Source of the DNA: Nisaea acidiphila
GTDB lineage: Bacteria > Pseudomonadota > Alphaproteobacteria > Thalassobaculales > Thalassobaculaceae
DNA length: 64,000 nucleotides
Reading direction: 5' to 3'
Assembly (NCBI RefSeq): GCF_024662015.1
Contig: NZ_CP102480.1
Location: 806,001-870,000, forward strand
Shown: positions 37,892-46,173 of the stretch, in pieces
Layout of the letters: each line of letters starts with the position of its first letter
Position numbering within the stretch: the stretch's first letter is position 1
Position numbers and translations under genes: made by a program
The notes under the pieces: model-generated
What the model was told of the DNA's origin: nothing
Databases searched by the model: none
The model's input: only the letters and a program-made list of their open reading frames with translations

Positions 37892-38230
37892 ATCGCAATT
37901 GCGAAATTCGAACTTTCGTTCGAACACAGTTTCCAGCACGGCCTGCTCCACAACCTTCGGGTATCTCTCGCGGTCTGACTCTGCACCGCCGCGCATTCCG
38001 TGCCGGGTAAAATTCTCGCCAATCTTTTCCCGGTCGGCGCCTTCGTCGCGATCGGTCTCGAACACTCGATCGCGAACATGTACTTCCTGCCGATCGCCGC
38101 GTTCTCCGGCGTTTCCGATCCGAATCTGATGCGACACTTGGGAAACCCGATCCCTGTGACCCTCGGGAACATGGTTGGCGACGGCGTTTTCGTCGCCTTG
38201 ATTTACTGGTTGATCTATCGCCGCTCTTAG
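37892..38230 (+). pseudogene. Remnant of a formate/nitrite transporter (FNT) gene
   Basis: Reading in one frame gives FNT-like sequence: IAIAKFELSFEHSF, then GLLHNLRVSLAV, a TGA stop (37976-37978), then LCTAAHSVPGKILANLFPVG, AFVAIGLEHSIANMYFLP and GNPIPVTLGNMVGDGVFVAL. Family members have Trp right after the LAV segment, so TGG to TGA explains the stop. Only about the C-terminal 40 percent of a FocA/NirC-type channel is recognisable. The N-terminal part and start are missing, with the hydratase promoter region in their place. It is therefore a decayed pseudogene. Confidence 0.82.
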
Positions 38231-38418
38231 CGATTTTTAAACTCTCTATATGATATGATTTCAGTAACTTGAGGCGAACGTCCGGCTGCAAGTCGGGGCA
38301 AGCCTCGCGAACGAAAGCGCAACCAGTGCGCATTTTTTACTGGAAACGGATTTCGTTCGAACTTATATAGATGTCACCGAATTGTAATATTTATTGTGAG
38401 GGTACGAGGCAGCCGGTC

Positions 38419-38808
38419 ATGGTCATCAAGGGCAAGGTCAAGAAGTCGATCAAGAAGCAGATCCGCGAGCGCGGTTTTGCAGAGGTCGACCTCACACTCG
38501 ACCAGATCCAGAAACTGCACCTTGTGAACGACGACCGAGGTACCGATCGCGAGAATGATCGCTTCTGGCGTCTCGTGAACGCAATCCGCGACCACGGTTA
38601 CGCCTCTTCCGATCCGCTGCGGATCTTCTATCTCGACGACAGTTTCGTACTCGTGGATGGCGGCCACCGCCTTTCCGCCGCCCGCAAAGTGGCCGGCGAA
38701 TGGCTCTCCAACCTGTTCCGCGAGAAGGTCCATTTCATCAGTTGCCTGGTGACCCCGGGCCCGCTCGACAGCGTACATCACAACGACAACCGGGTCCCGG
38801 CAGAGTAA
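38419..38808 (+). CDS. ParB/sulfiredoxin-like nuclease-fold domain protein
   Basis: About 129 residues with a ParB-N/Srx-like motif LVDGGHRLSAARKVAG (the GxHR box) preceded by LRIFYLDDSFV. There is no DNA-binding helix-turn-helix of true partition ParB. The ATG at 38419 has GAGG nine bases upstream. An ATG at 38371 lacks such a site. It stands alone between the FNT remnant and tRNA-Arg, with AT-richer upstream DNA. Stand-alone ParB-N domains occur in NTP-dependent and kinase-like proteins and in mobile DNA. The function is unknown. Confidence 0.65.
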   Translation: MVIKGKVKKSIKKQIRERGFAEVDLTLDQIQKLHLVNDDRGTDRENDRFWRLVNAIRDHGYASSDPLRIFYLDDSFVLVDGGHRLSAARKVAGEWLSNLFREKVHFISCLVTPGPLDSVHHNDNRVPAE

Positions 38809-38874
38809 GCCTGTTCGACCTGCGTGCTGCGACATTGGCAAGCGGCCGCTGCTCCTGTATCACTTCGCCCGTGC

Positions 38875-38951
38875 GGCCCCGTAGCTCAGCAGGATAGAGC
38901 AACAGATTCCTAATCTGTAGGTCACAGGTTCGAATCCTGTCGGGGTCGCCA
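38875..38951 (+). tRNA. tRNA-Arg (anticodon CCT)
   Basis: A 77-base cloverleaf. Acceptor GGCCCCG (38875-38881) pairs with CGGGGTC (38941-38947, one G-T wobble). The anticodon stem ACAGA/TCTGT encloses loop TTCCTAA with anticodon CCT, decoding AGG. The T-arm is ACAGG TTCGAAT CCTGT, and CCA is encoded (38949-38951). A GlxA-type regulator gene starts 19 bases downstream. Confidence 0.95.
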
Positions 38952-38970
38952 GTTTCTCCGGAGCGCCAAA

Positions 38971-40011
38971 ATGAAAAAACTTAAGGTCGCTTTGGTCTGT
39001 CTTCCGGAGACCGAAGCGAGCACGCTATACGGAGTGGCCGACGCGCTGGCGGCGAGCGGCGGTTTGTGGCGCGCCATGGTCGGGGCGGGAGCCGATCCGG
39101 AGTGCGCATTCGCCCCGTTCACTGTCGGCACGGAAGCCGGCCAAGTCATGACGAGCTTTGGCTTTCCAGTGGTAGCGCAAAAAAGTTTCGACCAGGCCGA
39201 AGCTCCCGACATCGTCTATATCCCGTCGTTGCTAGTCTCCGACATTATGGAGTTCTCCGAAAAATATCGAGCCACCTCGGAATGGATAAGAGAGCAGTAT
39301 CAGCGCGGGGCGCTTATAGCGGCCGCTTGCAGCGGCGCTCTCCTGCTCGCAGAAACCGGCCTGCTCGACGGAGCCGAGGCAACCAGCCATTGGGCCGCCG
39401 CGCCTGCGCTTCGCCAGCGTCACCCAGATATTCGACTTATAGAGCAGCGCATCCTTTGCTTCGCCGGCGACGGTCATCGGTTGGTAACCGCCGGTGGGTC
39501 CTCATCCTGGCAGGATCTCTGCCTATACTTGATTATGAGATTTGCCGGCATGGAAACCGCGCGCGAGGTCTCCCGCCTTTTTCTCTTCCAATGGCACCTC
39601 GACGGACAATCGCCCTATTCCGTACTGCAACGTAACGTAACGCACGAAGATGCGGTGATCAGTGCGGCTCAAGTCTGGCTTGGCGACAATTACGACCAGC
39701 CCGGCGCACTCTCGGACGCAATAGCAGGATCCGGACTGAACCCGCGTACATTCAACAGGCGCTTCAATGCCGCCACCGGCTACGCGCCGTCGGCATATCT
39801 TCAGCAACTCCGGACCGAAGAAGCAAAGCAGTTGCTGGAAACCACCGCCATGCCGATCGTGGAGATCGCGGAAAGCGTCGGTTACACGGACGAGACCTCG
39901 TTCCGGCGGCTGTTCAAAAAACAGGTCGGCATGACCCCGGCCAATTATCGGCGCAAATTCAAGTTCCCGACGCGCCAACAACTGGAGCGCCAAGGCGGGA
40001 CGCGCGCTTAA
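38971..40011 (+). CDS. GlxA-type transcriptional regulator (DJ-1/PfpI domain plus AraC HTH)
   Basis: A 346-residue regulator. Residues 1-190 form a DJ-1/PfpI amidotransferase-like domain with the nucleophile-elbow-type AAACSGALLLAETGLLDG. The C-terminal hundred residues hold the AraC-type double helix-turn-helix (NPRTFNRRFNAATGYAPSAY and MPIVEIAESVGYTDETSFRR). The domain order matches FtrA/GlxA regulators of amine and glycine-betaine metabolism. GGAG sits upstream of the ATG. Its end overlaps the convergent hydrolase gene by 53 bases. Confidence 0.92.
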   Translation: MKKLKVALVCLPETEASTLYGVADALAASGGLWRAMVGAGADPECAFAPFTVGTEAGQVMTSFGFPVVAQKSFDQAEAPDIVYIPSLLVSDIMEFSEKYRATSEWIREQYQRGALIAAACSGALLLAETGLLDGAEATSHWAAAPALRQRHPDIRLIEQRILCFAGDGHRLVTAGGSSSWQDLCLYLIMRFAGMETAREVSRLFLFQWHLDGQSPYSVLQRNVTHEDAVISAAQVWLGDNYDQPGALSDAIAGSGLNPRTFNRRFNAATGYAPSAYLQQLRTEEAKQLLETTAMPIVEIAESVGYTDETSFRRLFKKQVGMTPANYRRKFKFPTRQQLERQGGTRA

Positions 40012-40831
40012 ACGCGGCGAGATGCCATTCAAGTGCCAGCGCCATCTCGGCGGCTCTGGTCAGTGGAGCAAGATGCCGTCCCCCTGCAATCTCGATCAAT
40101 CTTCCAGACGGCAGTTCCGCTGCAACCCGCTCGGACAACCGTCGATACCGAAGCAACGAATTGCTGCCCCGGACAATCGTCACGGGTTGCGATATCAGGG
40201 ACATTTCCCCGAGCGTCATCCTTGTCGAGGCTATTGCTCCGAGGAGCGGCCGCAAGGTACGGGCATTGCGGGCGATCATCCGCTCGACAGCCCCGTCAAA
40301 ACCACTCCTGTCCTCGGGGGCCCGGCCATCGACAAAGCGCACGAACGCCATGGCACGCTCCCTATCCGGCAGATCCTCACCCGCCAACAGGACCTCGTTC
40401 AGATCCTCGACAAACGCCGCCTCCAAACGCGCATCGCCCTCCTCGCTCATCAGGCCGGAAACCGATGGTTCGAATAGAACCGCGCTCGCGAACAGATTGG
40501 GTCTCCCGAGCATGGCGCGCAGCGCTACGGCTCCACCGTACGACCACCCGACCAAATGTACCGGCGGCAGGTTCCTGAGCTCGACGAATGCGATCAGATC
40601 GTCAGCATGCGTTTGCGCATCATAATTCTCACCGGGATCCGGCCAGGATTGAGACCCGTGATAGCGCAGCGTAAGCGCGACGAAACGACAGGCCGTCATC
40701 AGAGCCTCGCGGCACGGGTCCCACACAGTGCTGTCGCTCAACGCCCCGTGCAAGGCCAGCACCGGCGTGCCGGTCCCCGTATCGCGATAGTCCATCGCAA
40801 AGCCGTATCCCCTTGAGAGCCCATCCGACAT
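39959..40831 (-). CDS. Alpha/beta hydrolase
   Basis: A 290-residue hydrolase with VLALHGALSDSTVWD (oxyanion region), nucleophile elbow VGWSYGGA, and a C-terminal GGRHLAPLTRAAEM carrying the catalytic-type His. It is small and soluble, resembling esterases or haloalkane/epoxide-type hydrolases. The start lies 4 bases after the MddA-like stop on the same strand, so the two genes form an operon. It is convergent with, and overlaps, the GlxA-type regulator gene. Confidence 0.87.
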   Translation of the reverse strand: MSDGLSRGYGFAMDYRDTGTGTPVLALHGALSDSTVWDPCREALMTACRFVALTLRYHGSQSWPDPGENYDAQTHADDLIAFVELRNLPPVHLVGWSYGGAVALRAMLGRPNLFASAVLFEPSVSGLMSEEGDARLEAAFVEDLNEVLLAGEDLPDRERAMAFVRFVDGRAPEDRSGFDGAVERMIARNARTLRPLLGAIASTRMTLGEMSLISQPVTIVRGSNSLLRYRRLSERVAAELPSGRLIEIAGGRHLAPLTRAAEMALALEWHLAAFKRASRLGAPVVGASGT

Positions 40832-40835
40832 CGGT

Positions 40836-41591
40836 CTAGCTCCACTCGCTCAGAGCGTTCGGCTGACGAGGCGGCCATCCAGGCACCAACATTGGCACGC
40901 GCTTCCTGTAGTCCGCGTAATCGGACCCGAACTGGCGCTCCAGCGCCCGCTCCTCAAAATAGAGGCCGATGAAAACGTAAAGGGTCATTGCTGTTGCCAG
41001 CAGCAAGTGGCCGAGCGTCATGGTCGGTGTCGCCCAGAAAAGGATCAGGGCCCCCAATTGCATCGGGTGCCGCACGACTTTGTATAGACCGGGCGTGCGA
41101 AACTCCGGTTCCGGCATCTCGACACCTATGAAATTGCACCAGACCTGCCGGAGACCGAACAGTTCGTAGTGGTCGATGAGGTAGGTCGACCAGAGAACGA
41201 TCACGCTCCCGGTTACAAATGCCACATAGAACGGAATTGCAGACCAACCGTCGAAGGACCACAAGGCCGAGGGGATCGGATGCCAGACCCAGATCAGGAA
41301 CGCGAGGCAAGCCGACGCTTGCAGGACATAGATACTGCGCTCCGCCGATAGAGGCACGAACCGAGTCCACCGTTCCTTGAACCACTGCCGCGCCATCAGG
41401 CTGTGCAAAAAGCCGAACAGACCGATGGCTCCGAGATCAATCAGAAGTGCCTTCAGCAGGTCGGCATCCCGGCCGGTATTGATTGTTTTCGGAACCACGC
41501 ATTCCAGCAGGAATGCGGCGAGATACAGGAAAACCAAATTGAAAAACAGGTAACTGGTCCCACCAAACAGCAGGATAACAATGCGCGACAT
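40836..41591 (-). CDS. mddA: Methanethiol S-methyltransferase-like (MddA) membrane protein
   Basis: A 251-residue polytopic membrane protein of the NnrU/isoprenylcysteine methyltransferase superfamily. Segments resembling MddA are FGFLHSLMARQWFKERWTRF, STYLIDHYELFGLRQVW, FRTPGLYKVVRHPMQLG and FWATPTMTLGHLLLA. It has five to six hydrophobic stretches. MddA makes dimethyl sulfide from methanethiol and S-adenosylmethionine. It pairs with an alpha/beta hydrolase gene 4 bases on. Assignment to MddA itself rather than a close homologue is inference. Confidence 0.75.
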   Translation of the reverse strand: MSRIVILLFGGTSYLFFNLVFLYLAAFLLECVVPKTINTGRDADLLKALLIDLGAIGLFGFLHSLMARQWFKERWTRFVPLSAERSIYVLQASACLAFLIWVWHPIPSALWSFDGWSAIPFYVAFVTGSVIVLWSTYLIDHYELFGLRQVWCNFIGVEMPEPEFRTPGLYKVVRHPMQLGALILFWATPTMTLGHLLLATAMTLYVFIGLYFEERALERQFGSDYADYRKRVPMLVPGWPPRQPNALSEWS

Positions 41592-41727
41592 GTCTGAGCC
41601 TCCCCAAAACGGGTCCCGTGGACGCCGATTGGCTCTCGATGCCTCACTATGATTTCCTGCGACAGAGGCGTTTCGGACAGGACCAGACCAAATCAGACAG
41701 GAAGTCTTCGACGTAGCGTTCGCACGC

Positions 41728-42618
41728 TCAGAGTCCGTTCAGCCGGCCCAGCACGTCCATCAGCTTCGGCACGTGGGTTTTGCCCTCGCCCTGCGCGTTG
41801 GCCAGCGCATAGATCTGCTGCACGGTCGCGCCGATCGGCGCCGTCGCGCCCGCGTCGGCGGCGACGCGGTTATAGTAGGAAACATCCTTAAGCGCGTTCT
41901 CGATGGCGAACTGCAATCCGCTCGCATCGCCCTTCAGCGGCCAGTCCATGACCTTCTGGAAGAGCGGATTGTTGAGCGCTCCGGCCGAGATCAGCTCGTG
42001 CAGCCCGTCGACACTGACGCCGGCCTTGCGCGCCGTCACCACCGCTTCCGAGAACAGCGCGACCATGCTCATGGACATGAAATTGTTGATCAGTTTCAGG
42101 CTGTGCGCCGCGCCGAGCGGCCCGACATGGAAGATGTTCCTGCCGAAACAAGCGATGGCCGGGCGCGCCCGCTCCAGCACCTCCGCCAGGCCGCCGACCA
42201 GCACGTTCAGCGTTCCCGCCTCGGCCTCCTTCGGGGTCATGGTGAGCGGCGTGTCCAGCATCGCCACGCCTTTTTCCGCCAGCGCGGCGCCGATGCGCTT
42301 GGTCTCCGTCGGATCGGCCGTGGTCGAGTCGGCAACGATCAGACCGTCATGCGCCCCCTCAGCGATCCCGTCCGGGCCGAGCACGACCTTGTCGACCACC
42401 GCCGAGTTCGGCAGGCAGAGAAACACGATGTCGGACGCTTCGGCGACGGCGCGGGCCGTCTTGGCCTCCGTCGCGCCGAGCGACACCAGATGGTCGATCG
42501 GCTGCCGGTTGCGGTTTCCCATGACCGTCAGGGGAAAGCCCCTCTCGACCAGGTTCTTCGCCATGCCGTGTCCCATCAGACCGGCGCCGATGAAGCCTAC
42601 GCGCAATTTCTCGCTCAT
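41728..42618 (-). CDS. Beta-hydroxyacid dehydrogenase (3-hydroxyisobutyrate dehydrogenase family)
   Basis: A 296-residue NAD(P)-dependent dehydrogenase. The Rossmann motif is VGFIGAGLMGHGMAKNLVER. The substrate-binding region VADSTTADPTE resembles the family D-S-T/S pattern, and GPLGAAHSLKLINNFM contains the catalytic Lys-type position. It is the last gene of the operon that starts with the two-subunit TPP enzyme, 47 bases after the CoA-transferase. It may handle tartronate semialdehyde, methylmalonate semialdehyde or similar hydroxyacids. Confidence 0.9.
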   Translation of the reverse strand: MSEKLRVGFIGAGLMGHGMAKNLVERGFPLTVMGNRNRQPIDHLVSLGATEAKTARAVAEASDIVFLCLPNSAVVDKVVLGPDGIAEGAHDGLIVADSTTADPTETKRIGAALAEKGVAMLDTPLTMTPKEAEAGTLNVLVGGLAEVLERARPAIACFGRNIFHVGPLGAAHSLKLINNFMSMSMVALFSEAVVTARKAGVSVDGLHELISAGALNNPLFQKVMDWPLKGDASGLQFAIENALKDVSYYNRVAADAGATAPIGATVQQIYALANAQGEGKTHVPKLMDVLGRLNGL

Positions 42619-42665
42619 GCCGTCCCCCCTTGTTGATTGGGGGACAGCTTAGCCGCTCCGAACGA

Positions 42666-43769
42666 TCAGTACAGCCCCGGCCGTTCGCCGATGGCGGGCA
42701 CGGGCCCGTAACTGCGCGGCGCCTCGACGAAGATCGCGGCGGGCGCGGGATAGGCGACCGGGCCGTTCGGCGTGTCCACTGTGATACGGCGGAGATGCGG
42801 ATGGTTCGAGAGCGCGCCAGTATCGTTGACCCGCGCGAAGGCGATGTCCGCCGCGTCGAGCTTCGCTTCAAGCGCCTCGACCGGCAGTTTTCCGAACACA
42901 CCAGCGACGAGCGCATCGGTTTCCGTCCGGTTCTGCACGCGCGCCACATTGGTGGCGAAGCGTGGATCGGTGATCGCGCTCTCCGCGTCCAGCACCTTGC
43001 GGCACAGCACGGCCCATTCCCGCTCGCTCTGGATCGAGATCAACACCGAGGGCCCGTCCGCCGTCGGGAAGACGCCATAGGGCGCGATGGAGGGGTGACG
43101 CAGGCCCAGCCGCTTCGGCGACTTGCCGCCCTCGTGGTTCAGCAGCGGCACCGTCATCCAGTCCGCCATGACGTCGAACATGGAGATCCGGATGTCGGCG
43201 CCCTCGCCCGAGATCGAGCGCGCTATCAGCGCTTCGAGCACGGCGGCATGGGCGGTCTGGCCGGTCGCGATATCGACGATGGAGACGCCGACCCGCGCCG
43301 GCTCCTCCGGTCCGCCCGTGATCGAACAGAGACCGGATTCCGCCTGTATCAGAAGGTCGTAGGCTTTGCGCGCGGCGAGCGGTCCCTCGTCGCCGTAGCC
43401 GCTGATCGAGAGCGCGATCAGCTTCGGATAGGCCTGGCGCAGTTCCTCGACCGGAAAGCCGAGACGCGCCAGCGCGCCCGGTTTCAGGTTCTGCACCAGC
43501 ACGTCGGCTTCCGAGACCAGTTGCCGGAACTCTGCCTTACCCTCGTCCGAAGCGAGGTTCAGCACCACCGACTCCTTGCCGCGATTGAGCCAGACGAAAT
43601 AGCTGCTCTGGCCTTGAGCGACATCGTCGTAGCCGCGCGCGAAATCACCCTCCGGCCGCTCGATCTTGATCACCCGCGCGCCCGCATCGGCCAGCCGCGA
43701 GGTGCAGAACGGCGCCGCGACCGCCTGTTCCAGCGCCAGCACGGTCAGGCCTTTGAGAGGAAGCGTCAT
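42666..43769 (-). CDS. CaiB/BaiF family CoA-transferase
   Basis: A 367-residue type III CoA-transferase moving CoA between acyl-CoAs and free acids. The signatures PLKGLTVLALEQAVAAPFCT, ARVIKIERPEGDFAR, YFVWLNRGKESVVLNL and RVGVSIVDIATG are seen. The nucleophilic Asp of the family corresponds to the VDIATG region. It begins 7 bases after the acyl-CoA dehydrogenase stop (same strand), clearly an operon. It is probably the activation step for an acid to be dehydrogenated by its neighbour. Confidence 0.93.
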   Translation of the reverse strand: MTLPLKGLTVLALEQAVAAPFCTSRLADAGARVIKIERPEGDFARGYDDVAQGQSSYFVWLNRGKESVVLNLASDEGKAEFRQLVSEADVLVQNLKPGALARLGFPVEELRQAYPKLIALSISGYGDEGPLAARKAYDLLIQAESGLCSITGGPEEPARVGVSIVDIATGQTAHAAVLEALIARSISGEGADIRISMFDVMADWMTVPLLNHEGGKSPKRLGLRHPSIAPYGVFPTADGPSVLISIQSEREWAVLCRKVLDAESAITDPRFATNVARVQNRTETDALVAGVFGKLPVEALEAKLDAADIAFARVNDTGALSNHPHLRRITVDTPNGPVAYPAPAAIFVEAPRSYGPVPAIGERPGLY

Positions 43770-43776
43770 CGTTGCC

Positions 43777-44934
43777 TCAGAAGGAACGCGGCAGGCCGAG
43801 AATGTGCTCGGCGACGTAACTCAGGATCAGGTTGGTCGAAATCGGCGCCACCTGGTAGAGCCTCGTCTCGCGGAACTTGCGCTCGACATCGTACTCGCAG
43901 GCGAAACCGAAGCCGCCATGGGTCTGCAGGCAGGCGTTGCCCGCCTCCCAGGAGGCTTTCGCGGCGAGGTATTTCGCCATGTTGGCCTGGGCGCCGCAGG
44001 GCTGGTGCGCGTCAAAGAGGCGGCAGGCCTCGTAGCGCATCAGGTTCGCCGCCTCGATCTCGATATGCGCCTCGGCGAGCGGGAACTGCACGCCCTGGTT
44101 CTGCCCGATCGGGCGGCCGAAGACGACGCGGTCCTTAGCGTAGGCCGCCGCCTTGTCGACGAACCAGTAGCCGTCGCCGATGCATTCGGCCGCAATCAGG
44201 GTGCGCTCGGCATTGAGTCCGTCGAGGATGTATTTGAAGCCCTTGCCCTCCTCGCCGATCAGGTTCTCCGCCGGGATCTCCAGATTGTCGAAGAAGAGCT
44301 CGTTGGTCTCGTGGTTCACCATGTTGGGGATCTGCCGGACGGTCATGCCGTTGCCGATCGCCTGGTGCAGGTCGACGATGAAAATCGACATGCCTTCCGA
44401 CTTCTTCTTCACCTCTTCCAGCGGCGTGGTGCGCGCGAGCAGGATCATCAGGTCGGAATGCTGGATGCGGGAGATCCAGACCTTTTGCCCGTTGACCACG
44501 TAGCGGTCGCCCTTGCGCTCCGCCTTAGTCTTGAGCTTGGTGGTGTCGGTGCCCGTGGTCGGCTCGGTCACGCCCATGGACTGCAGGCGCAGCTCGCCGC
44601 TCGCGATCTTCGGCAGGTAGAGCTGCTTCTGCTCTTCCGAGCCGTGCCGCAGGAGCGTGCCCATATTGTACATCTGGCCGTGGCAGGCACCGGAATTGCC
44701 GCCCGCCCGGTTGATCTCCTCCATGATGATGGAGGCTTCGGTCAGGCCGAGGCCCGAGCCGCCATATTCCTCCGGGATCATGGCGGCGAGCCAGCCGGCC
44801 TTGGTCAGCGCGTCGACGAAGGCTTCGGGATAACCGCGCTGCCCATCCACCTCACGGTGATATTCGGGGGGAAACTCGGCGCAGAGCGCGCGCACCGCGT
44901 CGCGGATGTCCTGATAGTCGTCGGCGGGAGACAT
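43777..44934 (-). CDS. Acyl-CoA dehydrogenase
   Basis: A 385-residue FAD enzyme. Recognisable segments are IPEEYGGSGLGLTEASIIMEE, VTEPTTGTDTTKLKTKAERK, VYVNGQKVWISRI-like (YVVNGQKVWISRI), and the C-terminal CLQTHGGFGFACEYDVERKF with the flavin contact and the usual family end. The catalytic glutamate is not obvious in the C-terminal half, so the exact subfamily cannot be assigned. It sits between the TPP decarboxylase subunits and the CoA-transferase in one operon. Confidence 0.93.
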   Translation of the reverse strand: MSPADDYQDIRDAVRALCAEFPPEYHREVDGQRGYPEAFVDALTKAGWLAAMIPEEYGGSGLGLTEASIIMEEINRAGGNSGACHGQMYNMGTLLRHGSEEQKQLYLPKIASGELRLQSMGVTEPTTGTDTTKLKTKAERKGDRYVVNGQKVWISRIQHSDLMILLARTTPLEEVKKKSEGMSIFIVDLHQAIGNGMTVRQIPNMVNHETNELFFDNLEIPAENLIGEEGKGFKYILDGLNAERTLIAAECIGDGYWFVDKAAAYAKDRVVFGRPIGQNQGVQFPLAEAHIEIEAANLMRYEACRLFDAHQPCGAQANMAKYLAAKASWEAGNACLQTHGGFGFACEYDVERKFRETRLYQVAPISTNLILSYVAEHILGLPRSF

Positions 44935-44945
44935 GGGCTCTCCTC

Positions 44946-45530
44946 TCAGATTGTGGAATGGCCGAGCGCGGCCCGGAAACGATTCTTCACATGCACGGCA
45001 TCGCGCGGCGGTAACGCCCGCGGCAGTTCGTCCGCCGCGATCTTCAGCGCCGCGAAGGACGTGCCTTCCTTGGCATGGATACGGTCCCGCAATTCGGCGA
45101 CGCCCGCCATGTCCTCGATCACCCGGGTCCAGGGGAAGTTGGCCGCCTCGGCGAAGCGGGCCAGTTCCAGCCCGTTGCCGGTATGGCTCTTCTGCATCCC
45201 GGTCTCGCCGTAATGCCCGTTGTCGAGCACCGCGATGGTAAGGTTCGGCGGCAGTTTCTGGCCGATAGAGGCAAGCGCGCCGAGTCCCATCAGCATCTCG
45301 CCGTCGCCGGTCAGCACCAGCACCGGCTTGTCCCGCTGCGTCATGGCCAGGCCGAAACCGACCGTCGCGGCGCTGCCCATGGCGGCCCAGAGATAATAGT
45401 TGAGGTCGTTGTCGCCGGCGGCCATGGCATCGTAGCTCGGCGAGCCGAGGCCGGTGACGACGAGCAGGTCGCCGCGATCCTGCAGGAGAGCCGCCGAGGC
45501 GGCGCGGCGGTCGAGGAGTTGCTTGCCCAT
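44946..45530 (-). CDS. TPP-dependent decarboxylase, beta subunit (sulfopyruvate/phosphonopyruvate decarboxylase-like)
   Basis: About 194 residues corresponding to the TPP-binding C-domain of the acetolactate-synthase fold. The motif GDGEMLMGLGALASIG with NGHYGETGMQ about 25 residues later is the GDG...N thiamine diphosphate/Mg site. The ATG overlaps the alpha subunit stop (TGATG). Split alpha/beta enzymes of this kind include ComDE sulfopyruvate and Ppd phosphonopyruvate decarboxylases. It is followed by the acyl-CoA dehydrogenase gene 12 bases on. Confidence 0.85.
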   Translation of the reverse strand: MGKQLLDRRAASAALLQDRGDLLVVTGLGSPSYDAMAAGDNDLNYYLWAAMGSAATVGFGLAMTQRDKPVLVLTGDGEMLMGLGALASIGQKLPPNLTIAVLDNGHYGETGMQKSHTGNGLELARFAEAANFPWTRVIEDMAGVAELRDRIHAKEGTSFAALKIAADELPRALPPRDAVHVKNRFRAALGHSTI

Positions 45531-46066
45531 CACTTCACCCACTTCTTCTCGCCGACGAGGCTCTGTCCGAGGAGCACGGCCGTCGCCTCGTCCCCGTTGA
45601 AGGCCATGGTGGCCGCCCCGTGCACCAGATGCGGCACGTCGCCAGGTTGGTCGGCCCGGCAGGTGCGCACGCCCATCAGCTTCAGCGCCGCTTCCGTCGC
45701 CTGACCCATCGGGTTCTGCCACGGATTGAACTCCGCCCAGTCGCCGCGCATGGTTACCAGCATCAGGAGCGGGAAGCGGGTCATGGTCTGCAGCGCGAGT
45801 GTGTTGAGGCAGTTACCGACGCCGCTCGACTGCATCAGCAGCGCCCCGCGTTCGCCGCCGAGATGGGCGCCGAGCAGGTAGCCGATGCCTTCCTCCTCGG
45901 TTGTCAGGGCGAGCGAGACGATACCGTTGTCGAGTTCCGCCGCGCGGATCGCGGCGGCGTGGCCCGCATCGGGCACATAGACCAGATGGCGGACATCGAA
46001 ACTTTTCAGGATCGGCAGGATCTGGTCCTGCCAGGACGGGGCCTCCTCGGCCGGAACTGCACTCAT
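45530..46066 (-). CDS. TPP-dependent decarboxylase, alpha subunit
   Basis: About 178 residues of the PYR-type domain. TTEEEGIGYLLGAHLGGERG contains the catalytic Glu that activates thiamine, and GVGNCLNTLALQTMTRFPLL is typical. The start at 46066 is preceded by GAGGAGGCGAG. The frame continues upstream another 24 codons without a signal. It is the first gene of the operon, divergent from a LysR gene, with a GATAATTATC palindrome (46084-46093) in the short control region. Confidence 0.83.
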   Translation of the reverse strand: MSAVPAEEAPSWQDQILPILKSFDVRHLVYVPDAGHAAAIRAAELDNGIVSLALTTEEEGIGYLLGAHLGGERGALLMQSSGVGNCLNTLALQTMTRFPLLMLVTMRGDWAEFNPWQNPMGQATEAALKLMGVRTCRADQPGDVPHLVHGAATMAFNGDEATAVLLGQSLVGEKKWVK

Positions 46067-46173
46067 CTCGCCTCCTCGGACGCGATAATTATCGGTTCCA
46101 AGTGAGTAGAGCTCTGCCCAGCAAAATACGAGAAGCATGTTTCTTATTCAGATATGCCATGATTGTATAGATT

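Noticed and set aside
37711-38137. Upstream extension of the hydratase and DUF547 frames
   Set aside because: The strong GGAGGAGGAGC ribosome-binding site and family start place the hydratase at 37710. Sequence beyond overlaps the FNT remnant on the other strand.
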